Assembly: GCA_028292835.1 (NCBI GenBank)
Contig: JAQGLP010000354.1
Location: 1 to 5,434, forward strand
Direction: 5' to 3'
Source of the DNA: Variovorax sp.
GTDB lineage: Bacteria; Pseudomonadota; Gammaproteobacteria; Burkholderiales; Burkholderiaceae_C
DNA length: 5,434 nucleotides
Of this stretch, positions 1 to 4,919 are shown in pieces. Position 1 is the first letter of the stretch. Every line of letters starts with the position of its first letter. The notes beneath the pieces are model-generated. The model made no database searches. It worked only from the letters and a program-made list of their open reading frames with translations, and had not been told where the DNA came from. Made by a program: the position numbers and the translations under genes.

Positions 1-549
1 GGCCTGCACGGCGCTGTGGCCCATCTGCTGCGCGAAGGCGGCCAGCTGCGCGCACACCCGCGGGTCGGTGCGCAGCCCGGCGATAACTTCCACCACCTTC
101 ATCAGCGGGACCGGATTGAAGAAGTGAAAACCCGCGAAGCGCTCGGGATGCCGCAGCGTCGCGGCGATGGCCGTCACGGAAAGCGAGGAGGTGTTGGTGA
201 CCAGCGTGGCCGAGGGCGCCACCACCGCCTCGAGGTCGCGAAAGAGCTGCTGCTTGACGTCCAGCCGCTCGACGATGGCTTCGATCACCAGGTCGCAATC
301 CGCCAGTTCCGAGAGCCCGCCGGCCGGCCGAACCAGCGCCGCCAGGGCATCGCGCCGGGCCTCGTCGAAACGGCCTTTCTCGTGCAGTTTCTGCCACTGC
401 GCGATGATGGCGTCACGCGCCTGCTCGGCGGCGCCCGGCGCATTGTCGAGCAGCCGGACCTCGCTGCCGGCCTGGGCCGCGATCTGGGCGATGCCGCGCC
501 CCATGGCGCCCGCGCCGATCACGGCGATTCTGGAATAGGTCACGGTCAT
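1..549 (-). CDS. 3-hydroxyacyl-CoA dehydrogenase, N-terminal part (cut by left window edge)
   Basis: Oxidises L-3-hydroxyacyl-CoA to 3-ketoacyl-CoA with NAD+, a step of fatty-acid or aromatic-acid beta-oxidation in the cytoplasm. The frame stays open from the ATG at 549 to base 1 (183 codons), beginning MTVTYSRIAVIGAGAMGRG. Residues 8-35 form the Rossmann NAD site, with G12-x-G14-x-x-G17 and D35 ending the second strand. NTSSLS lies at 119-124. GFHFFNPVPLMKVVEV follows at 140-155, with H142 and E154 at the 12-residue spacing of the catalytic His-Glu pair in known family members. The C-terminal substrate domain is outside the window. The start is supported by GGAGAC at 558-563, 8 nt upstream. 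From memory it resembles the two-domain PaaH-type enzymes of about 500 residues in Burkholderiales, but a short Hbd form cannot be excluded. The gene downstream is not visible. Confidence 0.93.
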   Translation of the reverse strand, partial: MTVTYSRIAVIGAGAMGRGIAQIAAQAGSEVRLLDNAPGAAEQARDAIIAQWQKLHEKGRFDEARRDALAALVRPAGGLSELADCDLVIEAIVERLDVKQQLFRDLEAVVAPSATLVTNTSSLSVTAIAATLRHPERFAGFHFFNPVPLMKVVEVIAGLRTDPRVCAQLAAFAQQMGHSAVQA

Positions 550-557
550 ACCTTGCT

Positions 558-563
558 GTCTCC
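558..563 (-). promoter_or_regulatory. Ribosome binding site of the 3-hydroxyacyl-CoA dehydrogenase gene
   Basis: GGAGAC on the minus strand lies 8 nt before the ATG at 549. It fixes that start, because the frame upstream has no better candidate. Confidence 0.6.
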
Positions 564-691
564 GGTCAGGTGTCAGTACGGGAGCCAGTGTAAGACCGGC
601 GTCGGCGGGCTTGCGGATGGTGCATGGGCGCCCGGCTTCCTCACGGCAGAGGGACGGCCTGCAGCCAGCGCCAAGTGTGGTTTCTGGCCGC

Positions 692-1699
692 TCAGCGCCG
701 GACCTGGAGAGCGCCCGGGTTCACGATGTTGGTCGGGTTGCCCTTGATGAAATTCACCACGTTGTCGAACGCCTGGCCGAAGTACATCTCGTAGCTTTCC
801 TGCTCCACATAGCCGATGTGGGGCGTGCAGATGCAGTTTTCGAGGCGCAGCAGGGCATGGCCCTGCAACGGCGGCTCGCTCTCGAACACATCGACGGCCG
901 CCATGCCGGGGCGGCCCCGGTTGAGCGCGGCCAGCAGCGCCTCGGAATCGACCAGCTCGGCGCGCGAGGTGTTGACGAACAGCGCGCTCGGCTTCATGAG
1001 CGAGAGGTCTTCCAGGGTGATGATGTTGCGCGTCTCGTCGGTGTAGCGCAGGTGGACCGTCAGCACGTCGCTGTTGGTGAAAAAGGCTTCGCGGCTTGCC
1101 GCCACCTGGAAACCGTCGGAGCGCGCCTGCGCGCAGCTCGTCTCGCGCCCCCAGATCACCACCTGCATGCCGAAGGCCTGGCCGTAGCGGGCCACCAGCT
1201 GGCCGATGCGCCCGTAGCCCCAGACGCCCAGCGTCTTGCCCTTGAGCACCGAGCCGAGGCCGAAGTTGGGCGGCATCGAGGCCGATTTCAGTCCCGACTG
1301 CTGCCAGGCGCCGTGCTTCAGGTTGCTGATGTACTGGGGAAGGCGGCGCATGGCCGCCATGATCAGCGCCCAGGTCAGCTCGGCCGGCGCCAGCGGCGAG
1401 CCGCTGCCCTCGGCCACCGCGATGCCGTGCTCGGTGCAGGCGGCCACGTCGATGTGCGGGCCGACGCGGCCGGTCTGCGAGATCAGTTGCAGCCGGGGAA
1501 GCTTTTCGACCAGCGCGCGCGAAATGTGGGTGCGCTCGCGGTTCAGGACGATGACATCCGCGTCCCGCAGGCGAACCGACAGCTGGCCACTGCCCTTGAC
1601 CGTGTTGGTGTAGACCTTGGCCGTGTAGGCGTCGAGCTTGGCGGCGCAACGCAGCTTGCGCACCGCGTCCTGGTAGTCGTCGAGGATCACAATGTTCAT
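692..1699 (-). CDS. D-isomer-specific 2-hydroxyacid dehydrogenase (phosphoglycerate dehydrogenase-like)
   Basis: A 335-aa NAD(P)-dependent oxidoreductase of the D-2-hydroxyacid dehydrogenase family, which interconverts 2-oxoacids and D-2-hydroxyacids; the substrate cannot be read from sequence. The split catalytic domain covers about residues 1-100 and 295-335, with the nucleotide domain between. G161-x-G163-x-x-G166 (WGYGRIG) is the dinucleotide loop. R246 (NTSRAELVD), E275 (DVFESEP) and H294 (CTPHIGY) are the family's Arg/Glu/His active-site triad. After the second nucleotide-domain strand the sequence is VVIWGRE rather than an acidic residue, so NADP(H) use is possible (inference). I chose the ATG at 1699 because homologues I recall begin MNIVILDDYQD. 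An in-frame GTG at 1723 would add eight residues. The Shine-Dalgarno sequence is poor: GAGG at 1715-1718 is separated from the ATG by an inverted repeat. The gene lies 92 bp downstream of the 105-aa gene on the same strand. Confidence 0.92.
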   Translation of the reverse strand: MNIVILDDYQDAVRKLRCAAKLDAYTAKVYTNTVKGSGQLSVRLRDADVIVLNRERTHISRALVEKLPRLQLISQTGRVGPHIDVAACTEHGIAVAEGSGSPLAPAELTWALIMAAMRRLPQYISNLKHGAWQQSGLKSASMPPNFGLGSVLKGKTLGVWGYGRIGQLVARYGQAFGMQVVIWGRETSCAQARSDGFQVAASREAFFTNSDVLTVHLRYTDETRNIITLEDLSLMKPSALFVNTSRAELVDSEALLAALNRGRPGMAAVDVFESEPPLQGHALLRLENCICTPHIGYVEQESYEMYFGQAFDNVVNFIKGNPTNIVNPGALQVRR

Positions 1700-1715
1700 G
1701 GCACACGATTGTGCC
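1700..1715 (-). repeat. Perfect 6-bp inverted repeat directly before the dehydrogenase start codon
   Basis: Arms ggcaca (1700-1705) and tgtgcc (1710-1715) flank a 4-nt loop. In the mRNA this would form a hairpin abutting the AUG at 1699, with the only purine-rich SD-like GAGG (1715-1718) at its far foot. It could be a translational control hairpin, a protein-binding half-site pair, or chance. Confidence 0.45.
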
Positions 1716-1791
1716 TCGCGCACCGGCGTTTTCCGGGCGCCACGTCACCGGCATCCCGGCTTGGCGCGCAGGCCAACGTGGCGGGCCCGGC

Positions 1792-2109
1792 TCAGGGCGC
1801 CCGCGGCGTGCCGGCGGGAGGGTCGGCGCCCTCCAGCGCGGCAAGACGCTCCAGTTCCACGCAGACATCCGCCAACCGGCCCGAGATGACGATGCGCCCC
1901 GACTTGCCATGGCGGTCCTGGGCATCGACCAGCCGCACCACGCGCAGCGGCTTCGCGGGCCGGACTTTCAGAGCGGCGCCCGCCGAACAAGAGGGGCGCG
2001 CGGCGCTGTCGGGCCTGAGCGGCGTGCGGGCGCGCCGGGCGGGCCAGCGGTGCGCCACAGCGCGCAGCGGTGAAAACAGGCCTGCCAGGCCGAGCAATGC
2101 AATTCCCAT
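1792..2109 (-). CDS. Conserved hypothetical small protein, 105 aa
   Basis: I do not recognise a function. The product starts MGIALLGLAGLFSPLRAVAH, a short, moderately hydrophobic N-terminus (about residues 2-18) that could be a weak membrane anchor. A basic, Ala/Arg/Pro-rich linker follows (about 20-52). The C-terminal block at about 54-92 reads PLRVVRLVDAQDRHGKSGRI then VISGRLADVCVELERLAALE; it looks folded and resembles, from memory, hypothetical proteins in Comamonadaceae. The start is well supported by AGGAG at 2115-2119, 5 nt before the ATG. Long overlapping open frames on both strands in this GC-rich stretch lack such a site. It lies between lexA (120 bp upstream) and the 2-hydroxyacid dehydrogenase gene (92 bp downstream), all on one strand. 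No catalytic motif is visible. Whether it belongs to the SOS response or is merely adjacent is unknown. Confidence 0.72.
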   Translation of the reverse strand: MGIALLGLAGLFSPLRAVAHRWPARRARTPLRPDSAARPSCSAGAALKVRPAKPLRVVRLVDAQDRHGKSGRIVISGRLADVCVELERLAALEGADPPAGTPRAP

Positions 2110-2114
2110 GTGAA

Positions 2115-2119
2115 CTCCT
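2115..2119 (-). promoter_or_regulatory. Strong ribosome binding site of the 105-aa gene
   Basis: AGGAG on the minus strand (inside CTCGAGGAGTTCAC) sits 5 nt before the ATG at 2109. It is the main evidence that this small frame is translated. Confidence 0.7.
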
Positions 2120-2174
2120 CGAGGTCAGCGGTTGGACACAGGCAGGATTGAGAAACAGCGGCCACGCCAGGGTG

Positions 2175-2191
2175 ATGGCGTTGCACGCCAT
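2175..2191 (-). terminator. Inverted repeat downstream of lexA, possible terminator
   Basis: Arms atggcgt (2175-2181) and acgccat (2185-2191) pair perfectly over 7 bp with a 3-nt loop, about 39 bp beyond the lexA stop codon. No T-run follows on the lexA strand, so it is not a classical intrinsic terminator. It might act with Rho, stabilise the lexA mRNA end, or lie in the leader of the 105-aa gene. Confidence 0.3.
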
Positions 2192-2229
2192 ACGCCCGCC
2201 ACCTGCGGAGGCCGAAAAACAGGGAGACC

Positions 2230-2916
2230 CTACATCAGCATGGTGTCTCGAATCAACCCGACCGCGAGGCCTTCGATCTCGAAGGGCTCGCCGGGCTGCA
2301 CCACGATGGTTGGATAGGCGGGGTTCTCGGCATGAAGCTCGATGACCTGGTCGGTGCGGTGAAAGCGCTTGACGGTCACGTCGTCGCCCAGGCGCGCGAC
2401 CACGATTTGGCCGTTTTTTGCTTCCCGTGTGGCCTGTACGGCCAGCAGGTCGCCGTCCATGATGCCGGCGTCGCGCATGGACATGCCGCGCACCCGCAAC
2501 AGGTAGTCGGGCGGATGGCGAAACAGCGTGCTTTCGATGTGATAGGTTTGATCGATGTGCTCCTGGGCCAGGATCGGCGAGCCGGCCGCCACCCGGCCGA
2601 CCAGCGGCAGCGTCCGCTGCGCGGAGCCGCCGCGCATGGAAGGCGCCGTCCCGCCGTGCTGCGTTTCGTACAGCGAACGCAGCGTCTCGCGCTGCAGGCG
2701 GATACCCCGCGAAGTGCCGCTGACCAGTTCGATGGCGCCCTTGCGTGCCAGCGCCTGCAGGTGTTCCTCGGCGGCGTTGGCCGACCTGAAACCCAGCTCG
2801 GCCGCGATTTCGGCGCGCGTCGGAGGGGCGCCGGTACGCGCGATGGCGTTCTCGATCAGCGTCAGGATCTGTTGCTGGCGGGCGGTAAGCTTGATGGGCA
2901 GGGAGCGACTGAGCAT
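2230..2916 (-). CDS. lexA: SOS-response repressor LexA
   Basis: A 228-aa LexA (EC 3.4.21.88) that represses DNA-damage genes and self-cleaves when RecA filaments form on single-stranded DNA. The N-terminal winged helix-turn-helix spans about residues 8-75, with KLTARQQQILTLIENAIART and PPTRAEIAAELGFRSANAAE containing the recognition region. The C-terminal S24 peptidase domain holds the scissile A111-G112 (VGRVAAGSP), nucleophile S146 (RGMSMRDAGIMDGD) and general base K183 (DDVTVKRF). The spacings of 35 (A to S) and 37 (S to K) match E. coli LexA. It is about 26 residues longer than the 202-aa E. coli protein, mostly in the hinge (about 76-102). I chose the ATG at 2916 because the frame continues upstream only as antisense of the asparaginase gene; GGA lies 6 nt before it. 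Two LexA boxes upstream indicate autorepression. Confidence 0.98.
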   Translation of the reverse strand: MLSRSLPIKLTARQQQILTLIENAIARTGAPPTRAEIAAELGFRSANAAEEHLQALARKGAIELVSGTSRGIRLQRETLRSLYETQHGGTAPSMRGGSAQRTLPLVGRVAAGSPILAQEHIDQTYHIESTLFRHPPDYLLRVRGMSMRDAGIMDGDLLAVQATREAKNGQIVVARLGDDVTVKRFHRTDQVIELHAENPAYPTIVVQPGEPFEIEGLAVGLIRDTMLM

Positions 2917-2938
2917 ATTGGTTCCAGTGAAGCCGGGA

Positions 2939-2954
2939 CTGATTGAATATCCAG
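2939..2954. promoter_or_regulatory. LexA (SOS) box 1, lexA-proximal
   Basis: CTG-ATTGAATATC-CAG matches the CTG-N10-CAG LexA operator exactly, and flanking A and T extend the symmetry to ACTG-N10-CAGT. It lies 22 bp upstream of the lexA ATG. LexA genes are typically self-regulated through such sites. Confidence 0.88.
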
Positions 2955-2957
2955 TAG

Positions 2958-2973
2958 CTGTATTTTTAACCAG
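2958..2973. promoter_or_regulatory. LexA (SOS) box 2, asparaginase-proximal
   Basis: CTG-TATTTTTAAC-CAG is a second exact CTG-N10-CAG site with an AT-rich core, 3 bp from box 1 (centre-to-centre 19 bp). It lies 21 bp upstream of the asparaginase ATG and overlaps the putative lexA -10 element. Paired boxes fit cooperative autorepression. Confidence 0.88.
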
Positions 2974-2990
2974 TTTTTGAAAGTTGCCAA
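2963..2990 (-). promoter_or_regulatory. Putative lexA promoter
   Basis: On the minus strand TTGGCA (2985-2990, five of six to TTGACA) is followed after 16 nt by TAAAAA (2963-2968, four of six to TATAAT). The -10 lies inside LexA box 2 and the expected transcription start near 2956 falls between the boxes, so bound LexA would exclude polymerase. The -10 match is imperfect. Confidence 0.5.
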
Positions 2991-2994
2991 GTCC

Positions 2995-3990
2995 ATGCTC
3001 GAAACATCGAAGCCGGCCGGGCGTCGCGTGGTGGTGCTGGGCACCGGCGGCACGATCGCCGGGCGTGCCCGCGCCGCGGGCGACAACCTGGGCTACACGG
3101 CAGGCGAGGTGGGCGTGGCCGAGCTGCTGGCGGACGTCGAGGCCCCTCCGGGGACGATCCTGCTGGCCGAGCAGGTGGCGCAGATCGACAGCAAGGACAT
3201 GGAGTTCGCGGTCTGGCAGCGCCTCGCGCAGCGTTGCGACGCGTGGCTGGCGCAACCCGACGTGGCTGGCGTGGTCGTCACGCACGGCACCGACACGCTC
3301 GAGGAAACCGCGTTCTTCCTGCAGTCGGTGCTGGCGCCTGGAAAACCGGTGGTGTTGACCTGCGCCATGCGCCCCGCCACGTCGCTCTCGCCCGACGGAC
3401 CGCAGAACGTGCGTGATGCCCTGGCGGTGGCGGCCACGCCCGGCGCGTCGGGCGTGACGGTGGTGTGCGCCGGTGTGATCCACGGCGCGCACGATGTGCA
3501 AAAGGTGCATACCTACCGCCTCGACGCCTTTGCGTCCGGCGATGCGGGGCCGATTGGCTATGTCGAGGAAGGCGCCGTCCGTTGCGTGCGAAACTGGCCA
3601 TCAGCCCCCGGCGGACGGGCATATCCAGCTATCGATTTGATAGCGGGACTGGCGCAGTGGCCCCGCGTTGAGATCGTGACGAGCCATGCCGGTGCGCGCG
3701 GCACGCTGGTGGACATACTGGTGTCGGAGCATCTGTCAGCGTCCACGCCGTCACGCCTGGACGGGCTGGTGGCCGCGGCCACGGGCAACGGCACGCTGCA
3801 CCACGCGCTGGAGGCGGCGCTGTTGCGCGCGCAAGCCGCCGGCATCGCCGTGGTGCGAGCCACGCGCTGCGCCGAGGGGCGCATCCTGGCGCATCCTTCA
3901 GCGGGACTGCGCGATGCGGGCGATCTGACGCCGGTGAAGGCGCGCGTGGCGCTGATGCTCGAACTCATCGCGGCCGGACCGCGCAGCTGA
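2995..3990 (+). CDS. L-asparaginase, cytoplasmic form with type II catalytic residues
   Basis: Hydrolyses L-asparagine (and possibly glutamine) to aspartate and ammonia. The 331-aa length is normal for the family. In E. coli AnsB terms the active-site set is complete: nucleophile T20 in LGTGGTIAG (T12), Y34 in the flexible loop GYTAGEVGV (Y25), S66 in IDSKDM (S58), T99-D100 in VTHGTDTLEETA (T89-D90), and K170 in HDVQKVHTYR (K162). The C-terminal GNGTLHHALEAALLRAQAAG also matches. No signal peptide precedes strand one, so a cytoplasmic location is predicted. I chose the ATG at 2995; an in-frame TTG at 2977 would add six residues but has no SD. Only a weak GAAAG (2979-2983) precedes the ATG. 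It is divergent from lexA across 78 bp with two LexA boxes. An AT-rich palindrome with unusual codons lies at codons 212-217. Confidence 0.95.
   Translation: MLETSKPAGRRVVVLGTGGTIAGRARAAGDNLGYTAGEVGVAELLADVEAPPGTILLAEQVAQIDSKDMEFAVWQRLAQRCDAWLAQPDVAGVVVTHGTDTLEETAFFLQSVLAPGKPVVLTCAMRPATSLSPDGPQNVRDALAVAATPGASGVTVVCAGVIHGAHDVQKVHTYRLDAFASGDAGPIGYVEEGAVRCVRNWPSAPGGRAYPAIDLIAGLAQWPRVEIVTSHAGARGTLVDILVSEHLSASTPSRLDGLVAAATGNGTLHHALEAALLRAQAAGIAVVRATRCAEGRILAHPSAGLRDAGDLTPVKARVALMLELIAAGPRS
3628..3644. repeat. AT-rich inverted repeat inside the asparaginase gene
   Basis: Arms gctatc (3628-3633) and gatagc (3639-3644) flank a 5-nt loop (gattt). The element is read in frame as Ala-Ile-Asp-Leu-Ile-Ala, using GCT, TTG and ATA in a gene otherwise dominated by G/C-ending codons. 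It resembles, from memory, short GCTAT...ATAGC repeats scattered in Comamonadaceae genomes, but only one copy is in this window. Confidence 0.45.
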
Positions 3991-4014
3991 CGGCCGGGGC
4001 CGACGCTCACCGCC

Positions 4015-4032
4015 GTGCCGGTGCCGGTGTCG
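4015..4032. repeat. Short tandem hexamer repeat, GTGCCG
   Basis: GTGCCG occurs at 4015-4020 and 4021-4026, followed by GTGTCG at 4027-4032 with one mismatch. It lies in the convergent intergenic region between the asparaginase and MBL genes and has no evident function. Confidence 0.4.
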
Positions 4033-4037
4033 GCGCG

Positions 4038-4072
4038 CGCTGTCCTTCCTTGGGCTCGCTGTCCCGCTGTCC
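4038..4072. repeat. Three copies of CGCTGTCC
   Basis: CGCTGTCC occurs at 4038-4045, 4057-4064 and 4065-4072, the last two in direct tandem. It is non-coding, next to the palindrome at 4073-4088, and may reflect replication slippage. Confidence 0.45.
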
Positions 4073-4088
4073 GCCAGCCGCGGCTGGC
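4073..4088. terminator. 16-bp perfect palindrome between convergent genes, possible bidirectional terminator
   Basis: GCCAGCCG followed directly by CGGCTGGC is a perfect palindrome that can form a 6-bp stem with a CGCG loop in RNA from either strand. It lies 4 bp beyond the MBL gene's stop codon and about 80 bp beyond the asparaginase stop. No T-tract follows on either strand, so intrinsic termination is unproven. Confidence 0.4.
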
Positions 4089-4092
4089 AGGC

Positions 4093-4869
4093 TCACACAT
4101 CGAGCCATGCGAAACCCTCGGCCGCATCGGCGGTTATCACATCCTGCGCGAGGCGGCCCAGGGCCTCGGCCAGTGCCTGCCTGACGAGTTCCGGCCGGTT
4201 GTTCTGTTCACTCAGGTGGGCCGCTACCACATGGCGCAAGCCCGCATGGTTGACCGCGCGCGCGATCGCCGCCGCGGCGGCATTGGACAGGTGGCCATGG
4301 CTGCCCCCCACGCGCTGCTTCAGGAAGGGCGGGTAGGGCGACGCGGCCAGCAGGTCGCTGTCGTGGTTGAACTCCAGCAGCAATGCATCGACACCGGCCA
4401 GCCGGCCCAGCACATGGGGCGTCTCGCGGCCCAGGTCGGTCAGGATACCGAGCCGGCGCGCGCCGTCGCCACAGGTCAGCTGCAGTGGTTCGCGCGCATC
4501 GTGCGGCACGGTGAAGGGCTCGATGGCCAGCCCGCCGAGGTCGATGATCGCCCCATCCTGCGCGAACTGCAGACGCCCCTCGAAATCGCGCGCGCCGGTG
4601 GCCAGCCAGGTGCCCTCGCTCATCCACACCGGAATGCGGCTGCGCAGCGACACCGCATGGACGCAGCCGATGTGGTCGCCATGCTCGTGCGTGATGAAGA
4701 TGGCGTCGATGTCGTCGGCCGCCAGGCCGGCACGCGCCAGCCGGAGGTCGAGCTGCCGCAGCCCGAACCCGCAATCGACAAGCAGCCGGGTGGTCGCGCC
4801 GCCGCTGGTCGCCTCGACCAGCGTGGCGTTGCCCTTGCTGCCGCTGCCGAGACTGCGAAACCTGAGCAT
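4093..4869 (-). CDS. Metallo-beta-lactamase-fold hydrolase, WalJ/YycJ-like
   Basis: A 258-aa cytoplasmic metal-dependent hydrolase. The opening MLRFRSLGSGSKGNATLVEA is typical of the YycJ/WalJ branch, some members of which have been described as DNA exonucleases; the substrate here is unknown. H61-x-H63-x-D65-H66 (ITHEHGDHIG) is the dinuclear metal motif. Further likely ligands or active-site residues are H123 (VPHDA), D145 (GILTDLG), and H218 in AAHLSEQNN, with FNHD (167-170) and GSHGHLSN (189-196) also conserved in this branch as I recall it. I chose the ATG at 4869; a TTG at 4875 would add two residues. The Shine-Dalgarno is weak (GAG in GGGCTGAGC), which suggests translation linked to the upstream gene. 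bamC ends 50 bp upstream on the same strand, so the two are probably one operon. It is convergent with the asparaginase gene. Confidence 0.93.
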   Translation of the reverse strand: MLRFRSLGSGSKGNATLVEATSGGATTRLLVDCGFGLRQLDLRLARAGLAADDIDAIFITHEHGDHIGCVHAVSLRSRIPVWMSEGTWLATGARDFEGRLQFAQDGAIIDLGGLAIEPFTVPHDAREPLQLTCGDGARRLGILTDLGRETPHVLGRLAGVDALLLEFNHDSDLLAASPYPPFLKQRVGGSHGHLSNAAAAAIARAVNHAGLRHVVAAHLSEQNNRPELVRQALAEALGRLAQDVITADAAEGFAWLDV

Positions 4870-4919
4870 GCGCAAGCTCAGCCCGCCGCCCGGGTGTCCG
4901 CAGGCAAGCTCATGTCATG

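Noticed and set aside
550..691. Terminator or promoter between the two left-hand dehydrogenase genes
   Set aside because: I found only short imperfect stems and a weak TACACT -10-like sequence without a good -35, so nothing is firm enough to annotate.
16..747. Plus-strand frame over the acyl-CoA dehydrogenase N-terminus
   Set aside because: It is antisense to a clearly recognisable 3-hydroxyacyl-CoA dehydrogenase with intact NAD and catalytic motifs.
1761..1776. ttggc/gccaa inverted repeat downstream of the 105-aa gene as a terminator
   Set aside because: It has only a 5-bp stem, a 6-nt loop and no T-run. Such repeats are expected by chance at this GC content.
573..2113. Long open frames on both strands overlapping the 2-hydroxyacid dehydrogenase and the 105-aa gene
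   Set aside because: They have Arg/Ala/Gly/His-rich translations without motifs, typical of antisense or off-frame reading in GC-rich DNA. The enzyme frame has full family motifs.
2110..2229. Separate LexA box for the 105-aa gene
   Set aside because: The nearest candidate has CTG and CAG separated by 14 nt rather than 10, so it is not an operator of the type found upstream of lexA.
2917..3510. Upstream extension of the lexA frame giving a 426-residue protein
   Set aside because: The extension is antisense to the asparaginase gene, shows Arg/His-rich GC-shadow composition, and would run through the LexA operators. The ATG at 2916 matches LexA N-termini.
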